Shown piece after piece: positions 14,546 to 23,508 of a stretch of DNA of 64,000 bases (within the stretch, counting starts at the first letter, position 1; every line of letters starts with the position of its first letter). The stretch covers positions 62,001-126,000 of the forward strand of contig CAXBFG010000002.1 in assembly GCA_963975155.1 (NCBI GenBank), given 5' to 3'. The DNA is from UBA5109 sp963975155. GTDB lineage: Bacteria > Pseudomonadota > Gammaproteobacteria > Pseudomonadales > Pseudohongiellaceae. The notes under the pieces are model-generated. The model saw nothing but the letters and a program-made list of their open reading frames with translations. It made no database searches and was not told where the DNA came from. Made by a program: the position numbers and the translations under genes.

Positions 14546-16312
14546 ATGAGCGATACATTACCACTTATAGAAACTGACGTGCTGATTATAGGCACAGGGC
14601 CTGCGGGTTCCACTGCTTCGGCATTATTGGCCACTTATGGTATTGATAACATGGTGATTAATCAATTTGCCTGGACCTGCCGCACCCCGCGCGCCCATAT
14701 CACCAACCAGCGAACCATCGAAGCCTTGCGTGATTTAGGGGTGGAAGCTGACTGTCTGGCCCTGGCTACACCTCAGGAACTCATGGGCGAAAACACCTTT
14801 GCCACCAGCCTGGCCGGTGAAGAATTAGCCCGTGTGCTGGCCTGGGGAACACCGCCGGCAAGAAAAGCCGACTATGAGCTGTCGAGTCCTGCCAAAATGT
14901 TTGATTTACCGCAAAACCTGTTGGAACCGATTCTCACCCGCACCGCAGCGCATCGAGGCTCCAGGGTTCGTTTTAATACTGAATATCTGTCCTTTGAACA
15001 GGATGCTGATGGCGTAACCACGACCTTGCTGGATCGTATCACGCAGCAAACATTCCAGGTCAGATCCAAATACTTGCTCGGTGCCGATGGAGGAAATTCC
15101 AAAGTCGCCGAAGATGCTGCACTACCGATGGAAGGCGAAATGGGTCTGGCGGGCTCCATGAATATTGTATTTGAAGCCGATTTAACAAAATATGTCGCGC
15201 ATCGTCCCAGCCTCCTGTACTGGTTGATCCAACCCGGTGGTGAGCTGGCAGGATTAGGCATCCCCCTGATCAGAATGGTACGGCCCTGGAATAAATGGTT
15301 GTGTATCTGGGGTTACGATATTAATGCCGGCGCACCCAGCTTGTCTGATGATGAAGCCAAAGCCGTGCTGCACCAGTTAATCGGTGATGACCAGGTTGCC
15401 ATTAAGATTGATTCCACTTCCACCTGGACCGTGAACAGCATGTATGCCAAAAAGAATATGAACGGCAGAATTTTTTGCCTGGGCGATGCGGTACACAGAC
15501 ACACGCCTATGAATGGCCTGGGCTCCAACACATCTATTCAGGATGCCTTTAATCTAGCCTGGAAACTGGCCTTGGTCATAAACGGTCAGGCTGAAGCAAG
15601 CCTGCTGGATTCCTATAACGATGAACGCATTCCGGTCGGCGAACAGGTGGTTAAACGCGCGACAAAAAGTTTAGGTGACCTGATTCCGATTATGGAAGCC
15701 CTTGAAATTACCGGCGTGGACAGCGCCGAAGAAAAAATCCAGAACATTGCCAACCGTAAACTGGATACGTCCAAAGCAGAAAAGCAAAGAGAAAAACTAC
15801 GTCAGGCCGTTGAGGGCACGCAATATATTTATAACTGTCATGGCGTGGAAATGAATTTACGTTATACATCTTCGGCGATCATCCCCGATGGCAGCCCTGC
15901 TGAAGAATTCAAACGTGACCAGGAACTTTATCACCAGGCCAGCAGTCGCCCTGGTGCAAACATTCCGCATGCCTGGTTAATAGACCGGCAACAGCAAAAA
16001 ATTTCCACCGTTGATATTTGTGGCAAAGGAAAGTTCACCTTGATTACCGGTTTGGGTGCTGTAAAGCAATGGGCTTCGGCCTTGGCCGAGATCGAAAAAG
16101 CGCAGGGGCTTAGTGTGGTTTTGCGTGTCATTGGTCCAGGACAGGAGTACGAAGATGTCTATGGCGATTTCGCCAGACTCAGAGATATTTCGGAAACCGG
16201 CGCCTTGTTAGTGCGGCCCGATAATATCGTTGCCTGGCGCGCACAAGCGGCGTCAGAAAAATCGTCTAAAGACCTGTTAACTGCCACGCAGAAAATTCTC
16301 GGTAAAGGTTGA
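14546..16312 (+). CDS. FAD-dependent aromatic monooxygenase, TfdB-like phenol hydroxylase
   Basis: The 588-residue flavoprotein has the Rossmann FAD motif GTGPAGSTA at about 16-24, a second FAD/NADPH motif GADGGNSKV near 184, and GDAVHRHTPMNGLGSN at 313-328, followed by QDAFNLAWKLA. This arrangement is typical of 2,4-dichlorophenol 6-monooxygenase (TfdB) and related phenol hydroxylases; the C-terminal thioredoxin-like part is also present. It would hydroxylate a phenol or substituted phenol to a catechol, feeding the intradiol dioxygenase encoded on the other side of the regulator. AAGGCG lies eight bases before the ATG. Its stop abuts the stop of trxC with no gap. Substrate specificity is not readable. 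Confidence 0.88.
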   Translation: MSDTLPLIETDVLIIGTGPAGSTASALLATYGIDNMVINQFAWTCRTPRAHITNQRTIEALRDLGVEADCLALATPQELMGENTFATSLAGEELARVLAWGTPPARKADYELSSPAKMFDLPQNLLEPILTRTAAHRGSRVRFNTEYLSFEQDADGVTTTLLDRITQQTFQVRSKYLLGADGGNSKVAEDAALPMEGEMGLAGSMNIVFEADLTKYVAHRPSLLYWLIQPGGELAGLGIPLIRMVRPWNKWLCIWGYDINAGAPSLSDDEAKAVLHQLIGDDQVAIKIDSTSTWTVNSMYAKKNMNGRIFCLGDAVHRHTPMNGLGSNTSIQDAFNLAWKLALVINGQAEASLLDSYNDERIPVGEQVVKRATKSLGDLIPIMEALEITGVDSAEEKIQNIANRKLDTSKAEKQREKLRQAVEGTQYIYNCHGVEMNLRYTSSAIIPDGSPAEEFKRDQELYHQASSRPGANIPHAWLIDRQQQKISTVDICGKGKFTLITGLGAVKQWASALAEIEKAQGLSVVLRVIGPGQEYEDVYGDFARLRDISETGALLVRPDNIVAWRAQAASEKSSKDLLTATQKILGKG

Positions 16313-16750
16313 TTACAGCACGCCCTGCTGCGCTAACCACTGCTCCAGCTGGGGCAGCATTAAGGCACCTGAGACGCGCGCTTTTTCCTTGCCACCTTTA
16401 AACAAGATTAGCGTGGGTATGGAACGTATCCCCCACTTGCTCCCCAGTTGCTGATTAGTCTCTGTATTCAGTTTGGCAAACAACAAGTGCGGCTCATGCT
16501 TCCGGGCTGCCGATTCAAAAATGGGCCTAAAACTTTTGCAGGGCCCGCACCAGGCTGCCCAGCAATCCACCAGCACCGGTAAATCCGTATTGCCCAGTAG
16601 CGCCCCGGAATTTGCACCAGTTAGCTCAAAAGATTTACCAGCAAACAAAGGCTTCTTGCACTTGCCGCATTTCGGGCCCTCCTTCAGACGATCACTGGGA
16701 ATACGGTTTTTAGCCAAACATGAGGTGCAAACAACATTGGTGGTGGACAT
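16313..16750 (-). CDS. trxC: Thioredoxin 2
   Basis: The 145-residue protein has the TrxC layout: an N-terminal zinc module with C8xxC11 and C28xxC31, then a thioredoxin fold with active site WCGPC at 67-71 and the cis-proline loop SIPT. TrxC reduces protein disulfides in the cytoplasm and is linked to oxidative stress in E. coli. AAAGG lies seven bases before the ATG. It converges with the monooxygenase gene; the two stop codons are adjacent, and no terminator hairpin separates them, so the transcripts probably overlap. Confidence 0.95.
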   Translation of the reverse strand: MSTTNVVCTSCLAKNRIPSDRLKEGPKCGKCKKPLFAGKSFELTGANSGALLGNTDLPVLVDCWAAWCGPCKSFRPIFESAARKHEPHLLFAKLNTETNQQLGSKWGIRSIPTLILFKGGKEKARVSGALMLPQLEQWLAQQGVL

Positions 16751-16840
16751 ATAAAAACCTTTGATTATTTTTAAAGAAAGCGTTAACTGATTTTAAACCC
16801 ATACGCCTGTCCGGCTAAAGAGACTGCGCTACTGAAGCGA

Positions 16841-18331
16841 TTACTGTTGATACACCCACATTAACAGGGCATCCATCAATTCAACACCAGGACCACGGTC
16901 AGCCAGTTCATGATTAAGGATGCCCGTTACAGCATAGACTTTGTTAGTGCGGGAATAAACGAAACCGGCAATGGCTGATGCTTCGTCCAGCGTTCCGGTT
17001 TTTATATGCATGCGTCCGCTCATCTCTCTGCCGCGCAAGCGCTGCCTCATGGTGCCGTCCATACCATTGACGGGTAGCGATGCCACATATTCCGGCATGT
17101 AGGGGCTTCTCCAACCGATGCGCAGGACTTCATTCAGCAAGGCGTTGCTAATGCGGGTATCTCTGGACAAGCCTGCCCCATTGCTCATAAGCAAACGATT
17201 GGTGTCCAGATTGTTTTCCTGCAGATAGAACTTCACTGCCTGAATACCCTTGTCCACTGTCGCTGGCGGACCCAGGGTTTCTGCTCCGAGGGTCAGCAGC
17301 AAATGACGTGTCATGAGATTATTGCTGAACTTATTAATCGATTTGATGACATCGGACAGCGGCGATGAATTCCAGACCACGAGAGGTTCCATGCCATCCG
17401 GTACAGTTCCGTTTATCTGACCGCCAGCCAGGCTGCCGCCAAGTTCTCTCCATAGCTGCATAAACAGGCCGAAGGTGTATGCAGGGGCATCCAGCACTTC
17501 ACGTGCCATCTGGTACTGAGCACATGAAGACGGAAACTGGCCTTCGAAGATGATTTCCGAAATATCCTCATCGCTGATATTGAAACTGACCCCGCGCTGG
17601 TAACCACCACAGGACCGGTTGACCTGACGCAGTCGATTGGTAATTCTCAGGTTTGGCAATTCCGGATCGGTGCGTATCACCACATCGCGTCCATTGGGAT
17701 GTGGCGAGAAAAAGAAAGTCACTGCCTGGAAATTCGACAGTATTGCATTCGGTTCGGTGTTATAGGTACGCCCGTTCTGATTGTCGATGTTTTCAGCTTC
17801 CTCTACATTCGGGTCGAAATAACTGCCATCCAGTATCAGGTCGCCCGTGATTTGCCTGACGCCGGCGCGCTGCAGTGCCTTGAGCATATTCCTGAGCTGT
17901 TCTTCCACCAGAAAGGGATCACCTCCGCCTTTCATCAGCAGGTCACCCTGCAAAACGCCGTTGTCGATAGCCCCCAAGGCATATAGTTCAGTCTTCCAGG
18001 TAAACGCCGGGCCAAGGGATTCCAGCGCGGCCAGTGTTGTCAGGGTTTTAATTGCAGAGGCCGGATTGAAGGCAGTGTCGGCATTACGCGCAAGCAAGGG
18101 AACATCTGTTCCGACTTCCTGCACCAGGAAACCGAAACTGGAGGCTGGCAGACGATAACCATCGATAACAACCTGCACGGCCGCCGGGATATCACCAAGA
18201 TCCGGATGTAATTCGGCATATTGTTGCTGCGCCATAAGCCCCGGCATGCAAAGCAATAACAACATGGCAAAGACTGTTTGTGATAAGAAACTGGCGCGCA
18301 CTTTTTTAATGGTTAGCTGCGGTATCGACAC
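16841..18331 (-). CDS. dacB: D-alanyl-D-alanine carboxypeptidase/endopeptidase (PBP4)
   Basis: This is a 496-residue S13-family penicillin-binding protein. After a signal peptide (ending near LMAQQQ) come the three active-site motifs: SAIK with S92 and K95, SNN in FSNNLMTR near residue 333, and KTG in HIKTGTLDE near 445. PBP4 trims or cleaves peptidoglycan cross-links in the periplasm. The long insert between the first two motifs is typical of the class C PBPs. The start is GTG at 18331 with GGAG seven bases upstream. A cysteine pair sits in the insert (NRSCGGYQ and PSSCAQY). It stands as a single gene downstream of the PAP2 gene on the same strand. Confidence 0.93.
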   Translation of the reverse strand: MSIPQLTIKKVRASFLSQTVFAMLLLLCMPGLMAQQQYAELHPDLGDIPAAVQVVIDGYRLPASSFGFLVQEVGTDVPLLARNADTAFNPASAIKTLTTLAALESLGPAFTWKTELYALGAIDNGVLQGDLLMKGGGDPFLVEEQLRNMLKALQRAGVRQITGDLILDGSYFDPNVEEAENIDNQNGRTYNTEPNAILSNFQAVTFFFSPHPNGRDVVIRTDPELPNLRITNRLRQVNRSCGGYQRGVSFNISDEDISEIIFEGQFPSSCAQYQMAREVLDAPAYTFGLFMQLWRELGGSLAGGQINGTVPDGMEPLVVWNSSPLSDVIKSINKFSNNLMTRHLLLTLGAETLGPPATVDKGIQAVKFYLQENNLDTNRLLMSNGAGLSRDTRISNALLNEVLRIGWRSPYMPEYVASLPVNGMDGTMRQRLRGREMSGRMHIKTGTLDEASAIAGFVYSRTNKVYAVTGILNHELADRGPGVELMDALLMWVYQQ

Positions 18332-18497
18332 CCTTGTACTCCGGAATGAACAGAAGATATTAAATGACCCGGCTATATTGCCACAGCATTTACATAATAC
18401 GAATAGCCACTGCTGCTGCCGCTTGCAGTATTACTCAAGTGTGAAAACAAATGCAAAGATTGTCGATAGTCGGGCTTAAAAGTACACCAGCTTGGGT

Positions 18498-19250
18498 TCA
18501 GCTTAAGGAAGCAGCAGCTTTATCCGTACGACCTGGAAGCAAAACATCCCTGGTTGGGAAGTTTCCGGTTTTAAACAGCATGCTCATGGCAAGGGCTAGC
18601 ATCCAGCATATTCCTGCTGTCCATATATCATGCGACAAAAAGTGAGCGCCCCTGAGCTGCTGATCAAAACCAAAAATCAAGCCCAGACCTACAGGAATGA
18701 TCAGTGCATGGAAGCGCCAGCCATAGGCATATTGCCTGGCAAAAAAGTAAAGCCCGAACCAGCTATATCCGGCACTGGCGTGCCCGGCCGGAAAGCAGCC
18801 TCCGACATCGGTATTCACTGCATAAGACTGAAAAAAACTCAGTAAGGGTTTAACGCCACCATAGCGGTTTATATCCCAGGGGCAAACCTGATGGGTAACT
18901 GATTTAAGTAAACTGACCACTAAAGCTGATACAAATGCAGCTACAAAAACCATCCATAAACCCCGACGTAAGGGTTTAAGTTTTTCTACAGCATAGCTTG
19001 CGCTAATAAGGATAAGTAATAGTAAGGCGAGCAACACTGAAAAATTTCTGCCGCCTGTATGCAGGAAATTTTGCGTGAGCCAGCTATCTCGGAGTGCCCA
19101 GCTGCCATCCTGCAAGTTAAACAGCCAATCTGCCAAGTGTAAGTCCAGACCAAAAACTGCATCCAGACTTAAAGCGAGGATAAAGAAAATTAATGGCAGG
19201 TAGAGGTGAGTTCGATTAAAGATTTGCCTGGTCATGAGCGAGTCATTCAA
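18498..19250 (-). CDS. PAP2-family membrane phosphatase
   Basis: The 250-residue protein has about six membrane segments and the three PAP2 motifs: K-x5-VCPWD (a variant of KxxxxxxRP in which the usual Arg is Cys), FPAGHASAGY near residue 153 (PSGH type), and RGAHFLSHD near 198 (SRxxxxxHxxxD type). Family members remove phosphate from undecaprenyl pyrophosphate, phosphatidic acid, phosphatidylglycerol phosphate or lipid A. The VCPWD form and glycine- and cysteine-rich VGGCFPAGHAS segment resemble lipid A phosphatase-like members, but the substrate is not decided. The start could also be the ATG at 19235. It is monocistronic between cbpM and dacB. Confidence 0.85.
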   Translation of the reverse strand: MNDSLMTRQIFNRTHLYLPLIFFILALSLDAVFGLDLHLADWLFNLQDGSWALRDSWLTQNFLHTGGRNFSVLLALLLLILISASYAVEKLKPLRRGLWMVFVAAFVSALVVSLLKSVTHQVCPWDINRYGGVKPLLSFFQSYAVNTDVGGCFPAGHASAGYSWFGLYFFARQYAYGWRFHALIIPVGLGLIFGFDQQLRGAHFLSHDIWTAGICWMLALAMSMLFKTGNFPTRDVLLPGRTDKAAASLS

Positions 19251-19323
19251 GAAAAAGACTCAAGCTAGCAGGCCAGGCTTAACGTTACCTTAAGACTTGG
19301 CTGCACCTTATCAGGCTTTTAAT

Positions 19324-19346
19324 GGCCTGTTTTATAGAAAACAGCC
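19324..19346 (-). terminator. Hairpin just after cbpM
   Basis: GGCTGTTTT/AAAACAGGCC pairs around a CTAT loop with one bulged base, directly after the cbpM stop on the minus strand. There is no T-run behind it, so it may stabilise the mRNA end rather than terminate. Confidence 0.35.
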
Positions 19347-19679
19347 TTAGCCTTTTTCCCAGTGCTGCAACTGTTGTTGAAGTTGATTCACTTGCGCGTG
19401 CAGGTCATCAATATCCTCCAGTAAATTGAGAATGATGCCAATACTTGAAAAATTGATTTCGAGATCACGTTGCAGCCTGTAGGCTTTTTGCAGTTTCAGT
19501 ATATCCAGGGTGCTAAAGAGCCATTCCTGTTCCTGCTGAATTTCAATTTCAGTAATACCATATTCAACGCACTGCACAACAAATTCCTTGTCCAATTGAA
19601 TGCGCTGGCAGACATCCTGAATCGTGTACCTTTGTTCCGGCTCTATAAATTCCAGTTCGAAGGATTTACTCATCATCAT
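19347..19679 (-). CDS. cbpM: CbpA modulator CbpM
   Basis: The 110-residue protein begins at 19679, where its ATG overlaps the cbpA stop as ATGA, a sign of translational coupling. An in-frame start at 19688 would overlap further and lacks a reason to be preferred. It is a MerR-like, three-helix protein (YTIQDVCQRIQLDKEFVVQC) with a C-terminal coiled coil (DDLHAQVNQLQQQLQHWEKG). In E. coli CbpM binds the J-domain of CbpA and inhibits its co-chaperone and DNA-binding activities. Gene order and coupling match the cbpAM operon. Confidence 0.9.
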   Translation of the reverse strand: MMMSKSFELEFIEPEQRYTIQDVCQRIQLDKEFVVQCVEYGITEIEIQQEQEWLFSTLDILKLQKAYRLQRDLEINFSSIGIILNLLEDIDDLHAQVNQLQQQLQHWEKG

Positions 19680-20632
19680 TTCTCCCATTCCGCTCTAGGA
19701 TTAAAGGGCAGCTCTTCAGCAAGTGCTGTAAACAGCTCACGAGATTTATCTGTTGCCTTGTCAGGCATAACAATTTTTATGGTAGCAATAAAATCGCCGG
19801 GAACTTTTCCTGGCAGGCCCTTGCCTTTCAGTCTTAACTTTTGTCCGGACTGCGAAAGTGGCGGCACACTTACTTTTACTTTGCCTGTCAGAGTAGGCAC
19901 GGTCACCTTGGTACCAAGCGCAGCTTCCGAAGGTGTTAGTGGTAAAACCAATGAAATATTTTTGCCTTCAACGGCATAAAGTGAATGAGGCGCTACTTTG
20001 ATAGTAAGTATCAGGTCTCCCGGCTTGCCTGAACCAATTCCAGGCGCGCCCTGGCCTTTTAGTCGTAATTGCTGGCCGCTTGTAAGCCCTGCCGGAATTT
20101 TGACATTAAGTTTTTTATTCTTGTGAACGACCATACCCTGCTCATCCACGACAGGTATACGCAGCTCTATTGCCTGACTGGTTCCGGCAAAGGCCGCTTC
20201 AAGTGAGACAGTCAACTCAAAATGCTGGTCTTCACCCCTCATACTGAAGGACTGCGTTCTGCCTGATTGACCTGGCTGATAGGATCTATGGAAATTACCC
20301 TGTCGCCCAAAAATGTTTTCAAAGAAATCACTGAAATCATCAGAACCCGAATTACTGTACTTCATCGCTGATTCCCAGTCCGGGGGTGGCCTGAATTCTC
20401 CGTTCTGGTTCACCGTACCCATGGCTCGCAACTGGTCATACTCCTGACGTTTTTCAGTGTCTTTCAGGACTTCATAGGCCTCGCCCAGCTCCTTGAATTT
20501 CTGTTCCGCATCAGTTTCCTTGCTGACATCAGGATGAAAGCGTCTGGCTAATTTACGATAGGCTTTTTTAATTTCCTGGGTTGTCGCTTTTTCATCAACA
20601 CCCATGATCTTGTAATAATCTTTAAACTGCAT
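19676..20632 (-). CDS. cbpA: Curved-DNA-binding protein / DnaJ-class co-chaperone CbpA
   Basis: The product is 318 residues from ATG 20632 (GGAAG four bases upstream; the TTG at 20644 is unlikely). The J-domain covers residues 1-70 with the HPD tripeptide in RRFHPDVSK, followed by a Gly/Ser/Phe-rich linker (FSDFFENIFGRQG) and two beta-sandwich substrate-binding domains (VKIPAGLTSGQQLRLKG; VSVPPLSQSGQKLRLKGKG). No CxxCxGxG zinc domain is present, which separates CbpA from DnaJ. It stimulates DnaK and associates with the nucleoid in stationary phase in E. coli. Co-transcribed with cbpM. Confidence 0.93.
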   Translation of the reverse strand: MQFKDYYKIMGVDEKATTQEIKKAYRKLARRFHPDVSKETDAEQKFKELGEAYEVLKDTEKRQEYDQLRAMGTVNQNGEFRPPPDWESAMKYSNSGSDDFSDFFENIFGRQGNFHRSYQPGQSGRTQSFSMRGEDQHFELTVSLEAAFAGTSQAIELRIPVVDEQGMVVHKNKKLNVKIPAGLTSGQQLRLKGQGAPGIGSGKPGDLILTIKVAPHSLYAVEGKNISLVLPLTPSEAALGTKVTVPTLTGKVKVSVPPLSQSGQKLRLKGKGLPGKVPGDFIATIKIVMPDKATDKSRELFTALAEELPFNPRAEWEK

Positions 20633-20710
20633 ACCACTTCCCAAAAAGTCAGTGCTGTTTTTTTAAGAATAATTTTCGTTTGTTTAATCTATATTACTTA
20701 CTGGTATTTA

Positions 20711-21421
20711 TTATTTGGCCGCATCTATCACGACAATTTCACAGTCAGTCAGTGCGGTGATTGTAAAGCTCTTGCTGGCTGTAAGTTCAGCGCCGTCACC
20801 TTTACTCATCGTGGTCTTGGCATCCTTGTCCTGAATCTCGAAACGCCCATCCGATGCCAGTATATACGCCTGATGCTCTATGCCATGCTCAATGACTGTG
20901 CCGCTGGAAAGTTTCCCGCCGAAAATTCGCGCCTTCTGATTAATAAACAGCGCCTTGTCCCTATCTTCAGGATACCCTGAGACCAGTACCGGCAAAGCCG
21001 TTGTTACTTTCGTGTTGGGAAATTTTTTGCTCTCCCAGCGCGGTTTTACATTGTCCTTATTGGTAAGAATCCAGATCTGATACAGAACAAGAGGATCTTT
21101 ACTGTGATTATATTCAGAATGCACGACCCCCTGACCTGCGCTCATAACCTGGACTTCTCCGTTTTTGGTTACTCCTTTATTACCCCTGTTATCTTCATGG
21201 GTAACCGCACCTGAGCGCACATAGGTGATAATTTCCATATTTCTGTGCGGGTGAGGCGGGAATCCCATACCGGGTTTAATCCAGTCGTCATTAATGACCC
21301 GTAAGGTACCGAAACCCATGCGTCGTGGATTGTAATAATCCGCGAAACTAAAATGGTGACTGGATCTGAGCCAGCCATGGCTGGCTTTACCTAAACTGCT
21401 ATAAGGGTAGAGGCTTATCAT
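20711..21421 (-). CDS. Pirin-family bicupin protein (YhhW-like)
   Basis: The product is 236 residues. The N-terminal cupin carries the metal-binding signature GFPPHPHRNMEIITYV at about 53-68, with further ligands in GQGVVHSEYNH near 98-108; the C-terminal cupin (residues about 140-236) lacks an obvious metal site. E. coli YhhW and human pirin have quercetin 2,3-dioxygenase activity in vitro; the physiological role in bacteria is unclear. No signal peptide is present. It lies between cbpA and the FrnE-like gene, all on the minus strand, with gaps of 63-80 bases. The ribosome-binding site is weak. Confidence 0.88.
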   Translation of the reverse strand: MISLYPYSSLGKASHGWLRSSHHFSFADYYNPRRMGFGTLRVINDDWIKPGMGFPPHPHRNMEIITYVRSGAVTHEDNRGNKGVTKNGEVQVMSAGQGVVHSEYNHSKDPLVLYQIWILTNKDNVKPRWESKKFPNTKVTTALPVLVSGYPEDRDKALFINQKARIFGGKLSSGTVIEHGIEHQAYILASDGRFEIQDKDAKTTMSKGDGAELTASKSFTITALTDCEIVVIDAAK

Positions 21422-21484
21422 TGAATTGAATTACTCATCTTGAATTTTTTTGTGACTGACTGCTGATCTGCTGCCCTTATTGTC

Positions 21485-22105
21485 TCAGGAATTCTTCTGC
21501 AACAGGTATTGTACAAATTCCTCCAGGTGATCATAAGGCTGACAGCCCACCACCATTTGATTTACAGCAACAAATGCGGGAACTCCGCTGATGCCATAGG
21601 AACGTGATTGTAACCAGTCTTGATCAACTGACTCACGAAAACTTCTTTGCTCCAGGACCTGTCCGGCGCTTTCCTGATCCAGACCAACAGAGGCAACGAT
21701 ATTGAGCAACACATCTATATGTGCAATATTTAAATCTTCAACAAAATAAGCCTGAAAAATTGCCTTGTGGATTGCATCACCACCGGGCTGGGTGTCTGCC
21801 CACTTGCCCAGTTCCTGAGCCAGGCGGCTGTTGTAGGTCTTGCTGCGATCACCATAGGGCAGGCCCTCTTCTGCCATGCGTTGTTTCAACATGTCCTGCA
21901 CGGGTTTTATGTCCCTGCCACGAAATAACTCGCTCAGCGCAAGGCCTTCATCAGGCGTATCCGGATGCAGTGGGAAATGCACCCATTTGATTTCAAGCGG
22001 ATAATTGGCCTGCAACTTTTCAATACTCGGCGTACTTAGATAACACCAGGGGCATACATAATCACTGAATACTTCCAGATGCAGTTTATCAACAGCTTCA
22101 GACAT
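21485..22105 (-). CDS. DsbA-family thiol oxidoreductase, FrnE-like
   Basis: The 206-residue protein has a thioredoxin fold with an inserted helical domain. The active site CPWC is in FSDYVCPWCYLSTP (residues 14-27), and the cis-proline loop is in GISGVPAFV near 173-181. The absence of a signal peptide and the pattern around CPWC match FrnE and related cytosolic DsbA-like proteins rather than periplasmic DsbA. Such proteins isomerise or reduce disulfides and have been linked to oxidative stress in some bacteria. 2-hydroxychromene-2-carboxylate isomerases share the fold but lack CPWC. It precedes the pirin gene by 63 bases, possibly in one transcript. Confidence 0.85.
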   Translation of the reverse strand: MSEAVDKLHLEVFSDYVCPWCYLSTPSIEKLQANYPLEIKWVHFPLHPDTPDEGLALSELFRGRDIKPVQDMLKQRMAEEGLPYGDRSKTYNSRLAQELGKWADTQPGGDAIHKAIFQAYFVEDLNIAHIDVLLNIVASVGLDQESAGQVLEQRSFRESVDQDWLQSRSYGISGVPAFVAVNQMVVGCQPYDHLEEFVQYLLQKNS

Positions 22106-22149
22106 TATTGTTTTCCAGACTGTAAATCAGCACGCAAAAACTCAGACTA

Positions 22150-23202
22150 TCAATCAGATTCTATGGCTAAGGATCCGAGGTAGGCCGTGAGGTTGATGAT
22201 GTCATCGCCGCTTAGATTCTCAACCACGGCATCCATTAATGGAGCCCAGACTCCCTGCCGGGTGCCTTGCTGAAAATCAAACAATTGCCGTGCCAGATAA
22301 CTGGGTGAGCGGCCACGCAAGGGTGGAACCTGCCCTAATCCCTCCAGACGATCACCATGGCAGATTGAGCATGAGATTGATTTACCTCCACCCGTTGTCG
22401 CAAGTTGCTCACCGGCACTGATAGCACCAATGGGAACCAGCGCCCTGAAACCGGCACGAGGGTTGCGCAGCAATTCGGTTTCGTCCGGCTTAACCGGCAT
22501 TTCAATTATCCTTCGTCCAATAGGTTCTTCACCGGCTTCCGGCCCTTCCAGTGGAATGTGTAATCCGCCACGACGGAAAGTTAATGGAACGGTGTCTGTT
22601 TCAACAACTTCGATCCAGGGTTTCCAGCTCATAGAAGCATAATACTCGGCGGCGGCCTCAATTTCTGCGTCAGTCATATTTACGGCAAAGGCAATCATGT
22701 TGTAAGTATTGGCCTTTGCGGTATTTGCACTGCGCCGTAAACCATCACGCATATCCTGTAACTGCTGAATGAAGTAACCTGGCTCCAGTCCGACGACACT
22801 GGCATTTTCTGCCTTACCCTGACCATTCGGGTAATGACAAAGTGCGCAGGCCATAATACCCGCTTCTTCACGACCGACGGCTACTATGGATGGCATGTCC
22901 GGATGATCCTGAGGATACCAGTCAGCCGGCCCAAAGCGATTGCGAATCTGATCCAGTGTGAATCGGCCATCCGACTCGGGCAGGGTGTACAGTGCCCCGT
23001 CATCCTCTTCTTGTGGAAATGCGGGCGAAATTGCGTAGGCCCAATCCAGTTCATCCAGAGTAGCCTGAGCCTGCGCATGTGGCGTAACAGTAGAAAGTGT
23101 CACACTAAGAAGAAGAGCTGAGAACAAAGAGGGCAACAACCGCTTTAAAGAATTTTTTTGCTGGCTTTCAGAAGTATTTAGTAACATAGAATATTGCTTC
23201 AT
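22150..23202 (-). CDS. Diheme cytochrome c, c4-like
   Basis: The product is 350 residues with a signal peptide ending near AQAQAT. Two c-type haem sites are present, CALCH near residue 117 and CSICH near 277, each in a domain with candidate axial Met (EMPVKPDE; APLMDAVVENL). Two cytochrome c domains in tandem resemble cytochrome c4 and the haem subunits of periplasmic dehydrogenases. It would carry electrons in the periplasm. A spacer of about 140 residues between the haem motifs (SWKPWIEVVETDTVPLTFRRGG region) is longer than in c4. No dehydrogenase gene adjoins it, and its partner is unknown. It is divergent from the hybrid kinase gene. Confidence 0.85.
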   Translation of the reverse strand: MKQYSMLLNTSESQQKNSLKRLLPSLFSALLLSVTLSTVTPHAQAQATLDELDWAYAISPAFPQEEDDGALYTLPESDGRFTLDQIRNRFGPADWYPQDHPDMPSIVAVGREEAGIMACALCHYPNGQGKAENASVVGLEPGYFIQQLQDMRDGLRRSANTAKANTYNMIAFAVNMTDAEIEAAAEYYASMSWKPWIEVVETDTVPLTFRRGGLHIPLEGPEAGEEPIGRRIIEMPVKPDETELLRNPRAGFRALVPIGAISAGEQLATTGGGKSISCSICHGDRLEGLGQVPPLRGRSPSYLARQLFDFQQGTRQGVWAPLMDAVVENLSGDDIINLTAYLGSLAIESD

Positions 23203-23508
23203 TCAGGATTATTTTTTAAGGAGTCTATCTCATTAATTTTGCCAGAGGAGTCAGCATATTATTTAAAAACCAAAGAGTCGATGTTTTAACACAAAAACTC
23301 CTTAGCCTGACTCCATCACTACTGGTGAAAACCAATAACTCCGCCTTTTCCCCGATATTACTGTGCTAAGCAGACACTTGAACTCAAGATTTTGCTAATA
23401 GCATATTGCTACTAATTTAACATTAGTCAATTTATTAAACCAATGATAAAGCCGTCTTATATAGTTAGAATGCCATCATAACTGTCAAAAACATAATTTT
23501 ACGCAGAA
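23203..23508. other. Divergent promoter region, no gene seen
   Basis: About 306 AT-rich bases between the cytochrome c and hybrid kinase starts. No RNA gene, repeat or strong palindrome was seen; it presumably carries both promoters. Confidence 0.5.
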
